DNA from: Actinomyces gerencseriae DSM 6844
GTDB taxonomy: Bacteria > Actinomycetota > Actinomycetes > Actinomycetales > Actinomycetaceae
Assembly (NCBI RefSeq): GCF_000429265.1
Contig: NZ_AUBN01000006.1
Span: forward strand, 62,001 to 126,000
Direction of reading: 5' to 3'
Length of the DNA stretch: 64,000 nucleotides
Shown in pieces: positions 54,725 to 63,784 of the stretch (position 1 is the stretch's first letter; each line of letters opens with the position of its first letter). The position numbers and the translations under genes are program-made. The notes beneath the pieces were generated by a model. The model searched no databases and had not been told where the DNA came from. It saw only the letters and a list, made by a program, of their open reading frames with translations.

Positions 54725-54766
54725 AATGTACGCGCGCGATTAGCACTCAGTCAACGCGAGTGCCAG
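54725..54766 (-). promoter_or_regulatory. CIRCE element and groES promoter
   Basis: TTAGCACTC, nine bases, then GAGTGCCAG (54740-54766) matches the CIRCE consensus with two changes in the second arm. On the - strand TTGACT (54754-54749), inside the spacer, is followed by 18 bases and TACATT (54730-54725). The repressor HrcA would cover the -35. The rest of the region 54582-54886 shows no gene. Confidence 0.85.
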
Positions 54767-54886
54767 GGAGGTCGGCGGGGTTCGCCCTGGGCGTTCAGGA
54801 GGACGTGCGGCGGGGGACGGCGGCGGCCGCACGGCGCTGGCCGCCGCCGTCCGGCCACCGACCGATAACGATGATCTCGCGGACGG

Positions 54887-55588
54887 TCACTCGCGGTGCG
54901 CCCGCGTCCACGCCAGGGCGTCGTCCACGGTCGTCTCCCGCCCGCCCAGAACAGGGTCGCGTCTGGTGACCACGTCCCAGGCCGCCTTGATGGCGGCCGG
55001 GCGCTCGCGCAGCCAGCTCATCCTCCACGTCCCGCGGTCGGCCGCGGCCTGGGTATCGCCCACACCACGAGCATCCAGACCCGCGGAGCGGCACACCGCC
55101 ACCGCCCGGCTGACGTGGAAGTCCTGGGAGACCAGGAGCGCCTGGTCGACCCCGAAGATCCTGCGGGCGCGCACACAGGTGTCGTAGGTATCGAACCCGG
55201 CGTAGTCCAGTGCGATCGCCTCGGAGGGGACGCCCAGGCCCACCAGGTAGTCGCGCATGGCGGTGGGCTCGTCGTAGTCGACCCGACTGTTGTCCCCCGA
55301 GACCAGAATGGCGTCCACCCGCCCCGACTCGTACAGACCGGCGGCGGTCTCGAGTCTGTACTTCAGCCACGGCGAGGGCTCCCCCGGAGCCCAGACCGAT
55401 GCGCCCAGGACGATGGCGACCGGCGCCTCCGCCGTGTCGCCGTCCTCGCCGTAGTCGCTCACCCGGCCCGCGCTCGCCGCCAGGATCCACGCATTGGGCA
55501 GCACGAGGACGATGACGGCCAGGGCCGCGACCGCCCATGCCACTCGGATCAACCAGACCCGGCGCGCACGTCGTGCACCTGCGCTCAT
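54887..55588 (-). CDS. SanA/YdcF-like DUF218 membrane-anchored protein
   Basis: This 233-residue protein has one N-terminal membrane helix (about 15-35) and a DUF218 domain outside or inside the membrane: IVLGASVWAPGEPSPWLKYRLETAAGLYESG, ILVSGDNSRVDYDEPTAMRDYLVGLG, DTYDTCVRARRIFG and LLVSQDFHVSRAV. This order matches SanA (vancomycin exclusion) and YdcF proteins, which are linked to envelope integrity but lack a proven activity. GAAGGAGGTCCTC precedes the ATG. It lies upstream of groES but separated by the CIRCE promoter region. Confidence 0.87.
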   Translation of the reverse strand: MSAGARRARRVWLIRVAWAVAALAVIVLVLPNAWILAASAGRVSDYGEDGDTAEAPVAIVLGASVWAPGEPSPWLKYRLETAAGLYESGRVDAILVSGDNSRVDYDEPTAMRDYLVGLGVPSEAIALDYAGFDTYDTCVRARRIFGVDQALLVSQDFHVSRAVAVCRSAGLDARGVGDTQAAADRGTWRMSWLRERPAAIKAAWDVVTRRDPVLGGRETTVDDALAWTRAHRE

Positions 55589-55880
55589 GAGGACCTCCTT
55601 CTCTCAGCGCCGTCGCTCTCAGCGCCACCGCGGATCGGCCGACCCGACTACGGTAATGCCGCGGCGGACGAGTCACGAGGGGGAGAGCTGCACCGCGCGC
55701 GAGGTCCCGAGTCCATCTCGCTTCATCCGCTGCTCCGCAGAGCGTCACGGGGCCTCAGCCACGGGGCCTCGCGGATCCCATGGAGCCCGCGCCGATCTCC
55801 GCGGATCGAACGCGCGGATCGTTGTCATTCCCACGTGGCGCCTCGTCCCATGTCGACTCGATGCATGCCATGATCGCTCG

Positions 55881-57227
55881 ATGGACGCCTCGCATCTCGC
55901 TCCTCTGCTCACCCCCGAGGGCTGGGCGCTGCTGGCCGACCTGCCCCCCTACGACGAGTCCACCGCACTGGCGGTCGGCGAATCCCTGCGCGACCAGGGG
56001 CACTCCCCCGCGCTCGTATCGGCCGCACTGACCCAGCAGCGGCTGCGCGGTCGCGCAGCCGCGAAGTTCGGCCCGTTCGCCTCCCGGATGCTCTTCACAC
56101 CCGAGGGCCTGGAGCAGGCCACGCGCCTATCGGTCGCGGCCCACCACGCCGCCCGATACGAACGCGCCGGGGCGCATCGCGTGGCCGACCTGGGCTGCGG
56201 CATCGGCGGGGACGCGATGGCACTGGCGGGCCTCGGGCTCGAGGTGCTCGCCGTCGAGCGCGACGAGACGACCGCGGCGCTGGCGACAGTCAATCTCATG
56301 GCCTTCCCCGACGTCGAGGTGGTGTGCCACGACGCGCTCGACCTCGATCTGGCAGCGCGCGGCGTCGATGCCGTCTTCGCCGATCCGGCGCGACGGGCCG
56401 ACGGGCATCGCATCGCCGACCCCGAGCGGTGGTCGCCGGCGCTCAGCCGGGTGCTGGCACTGCGAGAGGACGTCGAGGCGCTCGGCGTCAAGGTCGCCCC
56501 CGGCATCGATCATGCGGCGATCCCCGCCGGCTCCCATGCGCAGTGGGTCAGCGCGGGCGGCGACGTCGTGGAGGCCGCCATCTGGTGCGGCCCGCTCGCC
56601 GCTGAGGGCCCTGGGCGCTCGGCCCTCGTCCTGCCGGCCGACGGCGCCCCCCGGGAGGCGCGGGGCTCCACGAGCTCCCGGGACTCCACGGCCGCCTCGC
56701 AGTCCGCGCGCATCCTGCGCGATCCCGACTGCCACGACCCCTCCGCACCGCCCGTCCAGCTCGAGCCGCTGGCCGACGTCGAGGATCTGGGCGCCTATAT
56801 CCACGAGCCCGACGGCGCGGTCATCCGCGCCGGGCTGGTGGCGCACCTCGGTGAGCGGCTCGACGCGGCGCCGGTGGGCGAGCGCATCGCCTATCTCAGC
56901 GGCGATCGGCTTCCCGATGCCGCGCTGCGCCCGTTCGTGCGCTCATGGCGAGTGGGCGAGGCGCTGCCCCTGAATCTGAAGTCGCTCAGGGCCCGCGTCC
57001 GCGAGCGCGGCATCGGCCGCCTGGAGATCCACAAGCGCGGTGCACCGATCTCGCCCGACACCGTGCGCACCGCCGTCCACCCGCGCGGCGAGGCCTGCGA
57101 GACGTGGATCATGACCCGGATCGGTCCTCGTGGAGAGTCCGGGGAGCGCGCCCGCGGCGCCGTCATCGTCGCGCAGTCCTGCGAAGCGGTCCCGCCCGTG
57201 GCGGAGGAGCCCGTATCCGTATCCTGA
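55881..57227 (+). CDS. Class I SAM-dependent methyltransferase with THUMP-like domain
   Basis: This 448-residue protein has a conserved N-terminal helical part (LLTPEGWALLADLPPYDE), a Rossmann methyltransferase core with SAM motif I VADLGCGIGGDAMALA, acidic motif II VLAVERDE, and DAVFADPARRADG (motif IV, DPAR). A C-terminal THUMP_like domain (LNLKSLRARVRERGIGRLEIHKRG) follows. The arrangement is standard in actinobacteria, but the RNA or other substrate is unknown. ATG 55881 is selected; the frame is open further upstream without family similarity. It is 67 bp before the YbdK-type ligase gene. Confidence 0.87.
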   Translation: MDASHLAPLLTPEGWALLADLPPYDESTALAVGESLRDQGHSPALVSAALTQQRLRGRAAAKFGPFASRMLFTPEGLEQATRLSVAAHHAARYERAGAHRVADLGCGIGGDAMALAGLGLEVLAVERDETTAALATVNLMAFPDVEVVCHDALDLDLAARGVDAVFADPARRADGHRIADPERWSPALSRVLALREDVEALGVKVAPGIDHAAIPAGSHAQWVSAGGDVVEAAIWCGPLAAEGPGRSALVLPADGAPREARGSTSSRDSTAASQSARILRDPDCHDPSAPPVQLEPLADVEDLGAYIHEPDGAVIRAGLVAHLGERLDAAPVGERIAYLSGDRLPDAALRPFVRSWRVGEALPLNLKSLRARVRERGIGRLEIHKRGAPISPDTVRTAVHPRGEACETWIMTRIGPRGESGERARGAVIVAQSCEAVPPVAEEPVSVS

Positions 57228-57294
57228 GGCGCGCCCACCGCGTCAAGCGCCCGATCACCGACCCGGCCACCCCTGACACCATCGAGGAGCCGCC

Positions 57295-58479
57295 GTGAAC
57301 CCGCCCGCACGTCTCATCCACCGCCAGCCCCTGCCCTTCGCCCGCTCCGAGCGATCCACACTCGGAGTGGAGTGGGAGCTCCAGCTGGTCGACCGCGACA
57401 GTCTCGATCTGCGCCAGTGCGCCGCCGAGGTTCTTCAAGCCGTGCAGCCCGACGACCACATCCACGGCGAGATGATGCTCAACACCGTCGAACTTGTCTC
57501 CGGGGCGCGGCGCAGCGTGGCCGAGTGCATCGAGGACATCGCCCTGGCCTTCGACCGGCTCCTGCCCGTGACGGAGCGTCTGCGCGTGGACCTGACCAGC
57601 GCCGGCACCCATCCTTTCGCCGATCCCCTGGTGCAGAAGGTGACGGACACCGAGCGCTACGCGCGGCTCGTGGACCGCACCCGCCTGTGGGGGCACCAGA
57701 TGCTCATCTTCGGCACCCATGTGCACGTCGGGCTGGAGGATCGCGCCAAGGCCCTGCCGATCCTGCGGGCGCTGCTGACCCGCACGGCCCATTTGCAGTG
57801 CCTGAGCGCCTCCTCGCCGTTCTGGGCCGGAGCGGACACCGGCTACGCCGACAACCGCGCCATGATGTTCCAGCAGCTGCCCACGGCGGGGGCGCCTCAC
57901 CAGCTGGAGACCTGGGACGAGCTCGAGGCCTACGCCGGGGACATGATCCACACCGAGGTCATCGAGGACTTCACCGAGGTCCGCTGGGATGTACGACCGT
58001 CGCCGCGCCTGGGCACGATCGAGGTGCGGGCCTGCGACGCCGCCACCAACCTCACCGAGCTGGCGGGCATCGCGGCGCTCACCCAGTGCCTGGTGGAGAG
58101 CTTCTCGCGCGCTCTGGACCGGGGCGAGGAGCTGGATGTCATGCCGGCGTGGTACGTCGACGAGAACAAGTGGCGCTCGGCCCGCTACGGCATGGACGCC
58201 ATTCTCATCACCGACTCGCTCGGCAATGAGGAGCTGGTGACCGATACGGTGGAGCGGATGCTGACTGATCTGGCGCCCGTGGCGGCGGACCTGGGATGCG
58301 AGGCCGAACTGGAGGGAGTGCGGGCGACTCTGGAGGCGGGCGCCTCCTACCAGCGTCAGCTGGCCGCCGTGCGAGCCGGGGGAGGTAACGAGGCGGCGGT
58401 GCGACTCCTGCTGGCCGAGGTGCGGGCCGGGCGCCCGTTGCGCGGGGACGAGATCACCGCGCTCAGCGCGCGACAGTGA
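57295..58479 (+). CDS. Carboxylate-amine ligase, YbdK/GCS2 family
   Basis: This 394-residue enzyme of the glutamate-cysteine ligase 2 family has TLGVEWELQLVDRDSLDL near the start and the metal- and nucleotide-binding residues in HGEMMLNTVELVSG, GTHVHVG and RPSPRLGTIEVRACDA. YbdK proteins show weak glutamate-cysteine ligase activity; in some actinobacteria the related EgtA and GshA make gamma-glutamylcysteine. The substrate here is unresolved. The GTG start follows GAGGAGCCGCC. Its last 17 bp overlap the end of the convergent tsaD gene. Confidence 0.88.
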   Translation: MNPPARLIHRQPLPFARSERSTLGVEWELQLVDRDSLDLRQCAAEVLQAVQPDDHIHGEMMLNTVELVSGARRSVAECIEDIALAFDRLLPVTERLRVDLTSAGTHPFADPLVQKVTDTERYARLVDRTRLWGHQMLIFGTHVHVGLEDRAKALPILRALLTRTAHLQCLSASSPFWAGADTGYADNRAMMFQQLPTAGAPHQLETWDELEAYAGDMIHTEVIEDFTEVRWDVRPSPRLGTIEVRACDAATNLTELAGIAALTQCLVESFSRALDRGEELDVMPAWYVDENKWRSARYGMDAILITDSLGNEELVTDTVERMLTDLAPVAADLGCEAELEGVRATLEAGASYQRQLAAVRAGGGNEAAVRLLLAEVRAGRPLRGDEITALSARQ

Positions 58480-59515
58480 CGTCCAGGGGCATTGCGGAGT
58501 CGGGGGCGAAGTCCATGGGGCTGGGCTCGATGCCCGCGCGCACGACGGCGCTGCCCAGAGCAGCGATCTGGGCACCGTTGTCGGTGCAGTAGCGGAGGGG
58601 CGGCAGACGCAGGGCGATACCGGCGGCCGCGCACCGCTCGGCGGCGAGCGCGCGCAACCGGGAGTTGGCCGAGTAGCCGCCGCCGACGACGAGCGTGTCG
58701 CAGTCGTGGTCCAGGCAGGCCTGAACCGCCTTGGAGGTCAGGGAGTCGTTGACGGCCTCGGAGAAGGCCGCGCACACATCGGCGGCCGGGATCCCCTCGC
58801 CCTCGTTCTGGAGGGACTCCACGTAGCGGGCCACCGCCGTCTTCAGACCGGAGAAGGAGAAGTCGTAGCGGTGCCGCCGCCTGTCCTTGGCAGCGGCCAG
58901 GCCGCGAGGGAAGCGGATGGCGTCCCGGTTCCCCTCCTGGGAGAGCCGGTCGACGTGCGGACCGCCGGGGTAGGGCAGGCCCAGCAACCGGCCGACCTTG
59001 TCGAAGGCCTCACCGGCGGCGTCGTCGAGGGTGCCGCCGAGCTCGACGACGTCGGCGGCGACGTCCTTGACGTGCAGGAGGCTGGAGTGCCCTCCGGAGA
59101 CGATGAGGCCGATGAAGCGCTCGGGCAGGGGGCCATCCACCAGCTCATCCACCGCCAGGTGCCCGATGACGTGGTTGACGCCGTAGATGGGCCTGCCCAG
59201 GCAGGCGGACAGGGCCTTGGCGGCGCTGATGCCCACGGTGAGCGAGCCGACGAGACCGGGACCGGCGCTCACGGCGATGACGTCGACGTCGTCCAGATCC
59301 ACGCCCGCGCGATCCAGGGCCGCGTCGAGGGTGGGCAGGAAGGACTCCAGGTGGGCGCGCGAGGCGATCTCGGGAATGATGCCGCCGAAACGGGCGTAGG
59401 CGTCCATGGAGGTGGCGACGACGTCCCCGAGGAGCTCGCGGCCGCGCACGAGCGCCGCGCCCGTCTCATCGCAGGTGGACTCGATGCCCAGGACCAGTGC
59501 CTCACTCACGCGCAC
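58463..59515 (-). CDS. tsaD: tRNA N6-adenosine threonylcarbamoyltransferase TsaD
   Basis: This 350-residue ASKHA-fold enzyme transfers the threonylcarbamoyl group to A37 of ANN-decoding tRNAs. Hallmarks are VLGIESTCDETGAA, PEIASRAHLE, the metal-binding NHVIGHLAV, IVSGGHSSLLHV, DDAAGEAFDKVGRLLGL and VVGGGYSANSRLR. The start is GTG at 59515 or 59509. No tsaB, tsaE or rimI is adjacent in the window; they may lie elsewhere. Essential in most bacteria. Confidence 0.96.
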   Translation of the reverse strand: MRVSEALVLGIESTCDETGAALVRGRELLGDVVATSMDAYARFGGIIPEIASRAHLESFLPTLDAALDRAGVDLDDVDVIAVSAGPGLVGSLTVGISAAKALSACLGRPIYGVNHVIGHLAVDELVDGPLPERFIGLIVSGGHSSLLHVKDVAADVVELGGTLDDAAGEAFDKVGRLLGLPYPGGPHVDRLSQEGNRDAIRFPRGLAAAKDRRRHRYDFSFSGLKTAVARYVESLQNEGEGIPAADVCAAFSEAVNDSLTSKAVQACLDHDCDTLVVGGGYSANSRLRALAAERCAAAGIALRLPPLRYCTDNGAQIAALGSAVVRAGIEPSPMDFAPDSAMPLDVTVAR

Positions 59516-59765
59516 AGCCTAGCCCCCGACCCGGGTCCTCGGACGCGTGCGGGGAAACGTTCCCATCGGCGCCATCGCGGGTCCTCCTCCTCATCATTCA
59601 GATGCGTCCCCCGCGGGCAGGCGCCCCAGGCGCTGCGAGTGCTGCGAGTGCTGTCATCCATCACGGGTATCCGGGGCGCCCCGGATACCACTCGGTCGGG
59701 TGAACGGGACTCGGGAACATCCTCCCACGCGCGGGCTCTCCCCCCCCGTCGGACCGCGCTCCTCC

Positions 59766-62700
59766 TCACACGAGCGCCCAGCCGTGGGCCCGGGTGCGCT
59801 GCTCCCAGAAGCTCCGGTAGGGGCCATCCACCTCCACGAGGTCCTCGTGCCGACCGCGCTGGGCCACGTGCCCGGCGTCATCGAGGACGACGACCTGATC
59901 CGCGGCGGCGATCGTCTCCAGCTTGTGGGCGATGACGATGAGCGTGGAGGTGCGCCGGAGCTCCTCCATGGCGACGACGATGTTGGCCTCGTTCTCCGCG
60001 TCCAGGGCGCTGGTGGCCTCGTCGAGCAGGACGATCGGGGCGCGCTTGAGCAGGGCGCGGGCGATCGAGACGCGCTGACGCTCACCGCCGGACAGAGCCC
60101 GTCCGCCCTCCCCGACGCGAGTGCTCCACCCGTGGGGCAGGCGCTCGACGATCTCGGTGACGCCGGCGAGGTCGGCGGCTCGGTGGACCTGGTCGTCACC
60201 GGCCGCCGGGTCGCCGATGCGGATGTTGGCGGCCAGAGTGTCGTCGAAGAGGTAGACGTCCTGGAAGACCATGGAGAGCTGCTCCATGAGCTGAGCGGTC
60301 GGCATGTCGCGCACGTCGGTACCGCCCACCCGCACGATTCCGGAGTCGGCGTCCCAGAAGCGGGCGACGAGTCGGGCGATGGTCGTCTTGCCGCTGCCCG
60401 AGGGGCCCACGATCGCGCACATTCCGTGCGCGGGCACGCTCAGCGACACCCCGTCCAGCACGGCCTCGTCCGCCCGGTAGCCGAAGACGACGTCGTCGAG
60501 CTCGACGGCCCCGGGCTCCGGCAGCGCGGCGCGGGACTGCGGTTCGGCCATGAGCTCGGCGTCCATGACGGCATCGAGGTGGTTCATCATCTGGCGGCGC
60601 TCCTCCATGCCCATGACGTTGGCGCCGATGTCATCGAGCATGGTGGTGAAGCGCAGGCACATGCCGATGACGGCGACCACGACGAGCGGTTCCATGGCGC
60701 CGCCGATGGCGAGTGAGGCCGTGAGCACGATCATGGCCACGACGATGATCTGGCTCAGCGCACCGGTGACGATATTGCCGGCGGTCTCCCACCACAGGGA
60801 GCGCCGGGAGGCGCGGGCCCCGCTGTCGAAGGCGGCGGTCAGCCGGCGGTAGCCGGTGGCGGCCCGGCACGAGCGCAGGGCGCCCTGGCAACGGGCGATC
60901 TCGACCACGCGGGTGGCGAGCTCGCGCTCGGCGGGCTCGGAGATCGACTTGCCGCGATCCAGAAGACGACGCGCGACGCGCACGAGTCCGGCGAACAGCG
61001 GTGCGGCGATGGTGAGCAGGAGACCCAGACGCCAGTCCCAGGCCCATGATCCGGCCCAGATGACCACGCAGGCTGAGGTCGTGGAGGTGAGCCTGTACAT
61101 GAAGTGGGCGGCGGACTCCCCCAGGGCCACCATCTCCTGGCTGACGGCCCGCGACAGGGTGCCGGCGGAGTCGGCGGTGAACCAGCGCAGTGGGAGCCGG
61201 GCGATCTGGTCGCCGACCGCGTGGTGGACGTCGTGCATGAAGCCGAGCGCCCCGGACATGCCCTTGCGCTGCCCCTGGAACTCCGCGGCGGCCGCGCCGA
61301 TGCCGCAGATGACCAGCACGACGAGCCAGCCGCCGAAGGACAGGCCCCAACGGGGCTCGCCGGTCCCCAGGGCGACGGAGGCGGGCAGGAGCGCCAGGAG
61401 GGCGAGACCCGATATGACGCCGTTGACCGCCGCCAGGCCGATGCAGGTCCTGGTCTGCCGCCAGGAGGACTCGGCCATGAGGCGGTGGAACCGGGCCAGC
61501 AGGGAGTTCGATGCGGCGCCGGACGAGCCGGTGGGGGGCGGTGTCCGGCGCGAGGATGCGGACCGTGGGTGGTCGGGCGCCTCGACGTCGGTGGGGGTCT
61601 CGGCGTCCCCGCCCGCCTCATCACTGGTGCGGGCGAGACCGTCGACCGCGGTCGCGGTGCCGCCGGCGGCTCCCCCGGCGGTCTCCTCGACGGCTGCGCC
61701 CCGAGCGTCGTCGAGCTCGCCGGACTGACGCAGAAGGGCTCGATAGTGGGGCTCGGCGAGCAGGTCGTCGTGGGTACCGGCGGCCACGATGCGCCCGCGC
61801 TCCATGACGGCGATGCGGTGGGCGCCGCGCACCGCGGCTGGGCGGTGGGCGATGACCAGGACGGTGCGCCCCTCCACCAGGGCGCTCAGCGCCTGCTGGA
61901 TCTCGGCCTCGGACTCGGGATCGGCCATGGCGGTGGCCTCGTCGAGCAGGATGACGGGGGTGTCCAGCAGGACCGCGCGGGCGATGGCGATGCGCTGCTC
62001 CTGGCCGCCGGACAGGGCCGTGTCCCGCCCCAGGACGGTGTCGTAGCCGCCCGGCAGGGCCATGATCTCCTCGTCGATGCGGGCCACGCGGGCGGCGGCG
62101 CGCACCTGCTCCAGATCGGCCTCGGGGCGCCCGAGCGCGATGTTCTCCCGCACGGTGGTGCCCAGCAGCTGGGCGTCCTGGAGGACGAAGGAGACGGTGG
62201 AGTACAGCGCGGTCTCGTCCATGTCGCGCAGGTCGACCCCGCCGATGCGCACGGCTCCCGAGTCGGGGTCGGCGAAGCGGGCGATGAGGGTGGCCAGCGT
62301 CGACTTACCCGATCCCGAAGGGCCCAGAAGGGCGGTGACGGTGCCCGGCTCCAGGGTCAGGGAGGCGTCGTCGACGGCCAGGGTGTCCCCGTAGGAGAAG
62401 GAGGCGCGATCGATCTCGACGCGCGCCGTCCGGGGCCGCTCGGAGTGGTCCTTGACGGGCAGAACGGGGGTGTCGATGATCTCGCACAGGCGCAGCGCCG
62501 CCGCGCCCGCCATCTGGTAGGACCAGGAGATCGACGCGATGGTGATGAGCGCGGCCGGCAGGACCAGGGCAATGAGGGTGGTGGCCAGGACCTCGGGCAG
62601 GGTGACCGCTCCGGCGCGGATGAGCAGCGCCCCGCCACCGAGGTTGACCAGGAGCAGGACCGGGATCGAGACCCACGTGAAGGACAGGCAGGTGACGGTC

Positions 62701-63665
62701 ACCAGGGGCATCGCCCAGTCGCGGTAGAAGGCGGAGAACTCGTCGGCAGCCGCGATGTAGGCCGAGTGCGCGCGCCCGACGCGCCCGAAGGCCTTGACCA
62801 CGCCGATGCCGGAGACGAACTCGACCATGGTGGAGGAGACGGCGGCCAGCCTGCGGTCCATCTCGACGGTCTTCTCGTTCATGCCGCGCATGGACACCGA
62901 GTAGGTCAGTACGTAGAGGACGAGCGTGGACACGGCCAGCAGGGCCAGGCGCCAGTCGATCCAGAAGGCGCAGGCGAGCAGCGCCAGCGGGGTGACGACG
63001 GCGTTGAGGCGCTCGACGGGGCCGTGGGCGATGACGGTGTGGACGGTGGTCGTGTCGTCCTGAACGGCCTTGCGGATGCGCCCGGAGGTGGAGTCCGTGA
63101 ACCACGCCAGCGGAGCCCGGGAGATGCGTTCGACGATGTCACGGCGTAGACGGTCCCGCAGGGAGAGGTCGGCCAAGTGGGTGAGGAGCAGCGCCGCGAA
63201 GTACAGGAACAAGCGGGTGGAGTAGGCGCTCACGAGCACCATGACGGCGGTTCGCACGCGCTGCGAGTCGGGACTCGCACCCGCCTGGTAGGCATCCAGG
63301 AGGGTATCGCCGAGCTGGACCAGCGCGATGTAGGGAGCGACCGCGAGCAGACCCGAGAGCAGGACGAGGACCTGCCCCACCCGCAGCCGGGCGCGCACGG
63401 GGGCGCCGAGACGCGCGATGGCCTCCTGCCCCTCGCGGGAGCGCCTCTCACGGGAGTCCCTGGCTGCGCTCTCAGCGCTCTCAGGGCTCTCGGTGCTCTC
63501 AGCAGCGCTGTCGGCTCCCGGCCGGTCCCCCTCCCCGAGGCCATCGGAATCGCCGGAACGGATGCCCGGGGTGCGCCCGCCCGGAGCGCCCTGAACGGAG
63601 GACGATGTTCCGGGGGGTGAGGAGGATGCGGTCCGAGATGCCAATGATGCCGCCTGCTTGCTCAT
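59766..63665 (-). CDS. Fused two-unit ABC transporter (IrtA-IrtB-like), about 1,300 residues
   Basis: One polypeptide holds two complete half-transporters. Unit 1 has a disordered Ser/Glu-rich tail (1-80), six helices (about 95-370) and an ATPase with Walker A GPSGSGKST (about 450), LSGGQEQR and LLDEATAMADPESE. A 70-residue acidic linker follows, then unit 2 with helices (about 745-1020), Walker A GPSGSGKTT (about 1090), LSGGERQR and LLDEATSALD. The ATAMADPESE D-loop recalls the IrtA/YbtP group of siderophore importers. Mycobacterial IrtA has an extra siderophore-reductase domain; none is seen here. It is divergent from tetR; ATG 63665 follows GAGGCACTTG. Confidence 0.88.
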   Translation of the reverse strand: MSKQAASLASRTASSSPPGTSSSVQGAPGGRTPGIRSGDSDGLGEGDRPGADSAAESTESPESAESAARDSRERRSREGQEAIARLGAPVRARLRVGQVLVLLSGLLAVAPYIALVQLGDTLLDAYQAGASPDSQRVRTAVMVLVSAYSTRLFLYFAALLLTHLADLSLRDRLRRDIVERISRAPLAWFTDSTSGRIRKAVQDDTTTVHTVIAHGPVERLNAVVTPLALLACAFWIDWRLALLAVSTLVLYVLTYSVSMRGMNEKTVEMDRRLAAVSSTMVEFVSGIGVVKAFGRVGRAHSAYIAAADEFSAFYRDWAMPLVTVTCLSFTWVSIPVLLLVNLGGGALLIRAGAVTLPEVLATTLIALVLPAALITIASISWSYQMAGAAALRLCEIIDTPVLPVKDHSERPRTARVEIDRASFSYGDTLAVDDASLTLEPGTVTALLGPSGSGKSTLATLIARFADPDSGAVRIGGVDLRDMDETALYSTVSFVLQDAQLLGTTVRENIALGRPEADLEQVRAAARVARIDEEIMALPGGYDTVLGRDTALSGGQEQRIAIARAVLLDTPVILLDEATAMADPESEAEIQQALSALVEGRTVLVIAHRPAAVRGAHRIAVMERGRIVAAGTHDDLLAEPHYRALLRQSGELDDARGAAVEETAGGAAGGTATAVDGLARTSDEAGGDAETPTDVEAPDHPRSASSRRTPPPTGSSGAASNSLLARFHRLMAESSWRQTRTCIGLAAVNGVISGLALLALLPASVALGTGEPRWGLSFGGWLVVLVICGIGAAAAEFQGQRKGMSGALGFMHDVHHAVGDQIARLPLRWFTADSAGTLSRAVSQEMVALGESAAHFMYRLTSTTSACVVIWAGSWAWDWRLGLLLTIAAPLFAGLVRVARRLLDRGKSISEPAERELATRVVEIARCQGALRSCRAATGYRRLTAAFDSGARASRRSLWWETAGNIVTGALSQIIVVAMIVLTASLAIGGAMEPLVVVAVIGMCLRFTTMLDDIGANVMGMEERRQMMNHLDAVMDAELMAEPQSRAALPEPGAVELDDVVFGYRADEAVLDGVSLSVPAHGMCAIVGPSGSGKTTIARLVARFWDADSGIVRVGGTDVRDMPTAQLMEQLSMVFQDVYLFDDTLAANIRIGDPAAGDDQVHRAADLAGVTEIVERLPHGWSTRVGEGGRALSGGERQRVSIARALLKRAPIVLLDEATSALDAENEANIVVAMEELRRTSTLIVIAHKLETIAAADQVVVLDDAGHVAQRGRHEDLVEVDGPYRSFWEQRTRAHGWALV

Positions 63666-63696
63666 CAAGTGCCTCAATCCGATGCCGAGCCCAACA

Positions 63697-63711
63697 CTGA
63701 ACTAGTTTCAG
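63697..63711. promoter_or_regulatory. Candidate TetR operator between the ABC transporter and tetR
   Basis: CTGAACTAGTTTCAG has CTGAA/TTCAG arms around a 5-base centre. It lies 32 bp before the transporter ATG and 74 bp before the tetR ATG, where a divergent regulator would be expected to bind. Confidence 0.5.
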
Positions 63712-63784
63712 ACCTGATGGAGGGCGACCTTACTCCCGCCGTGACCCACGAGCAACCTCCGTCTCCACCCATTACGGTGGATCC

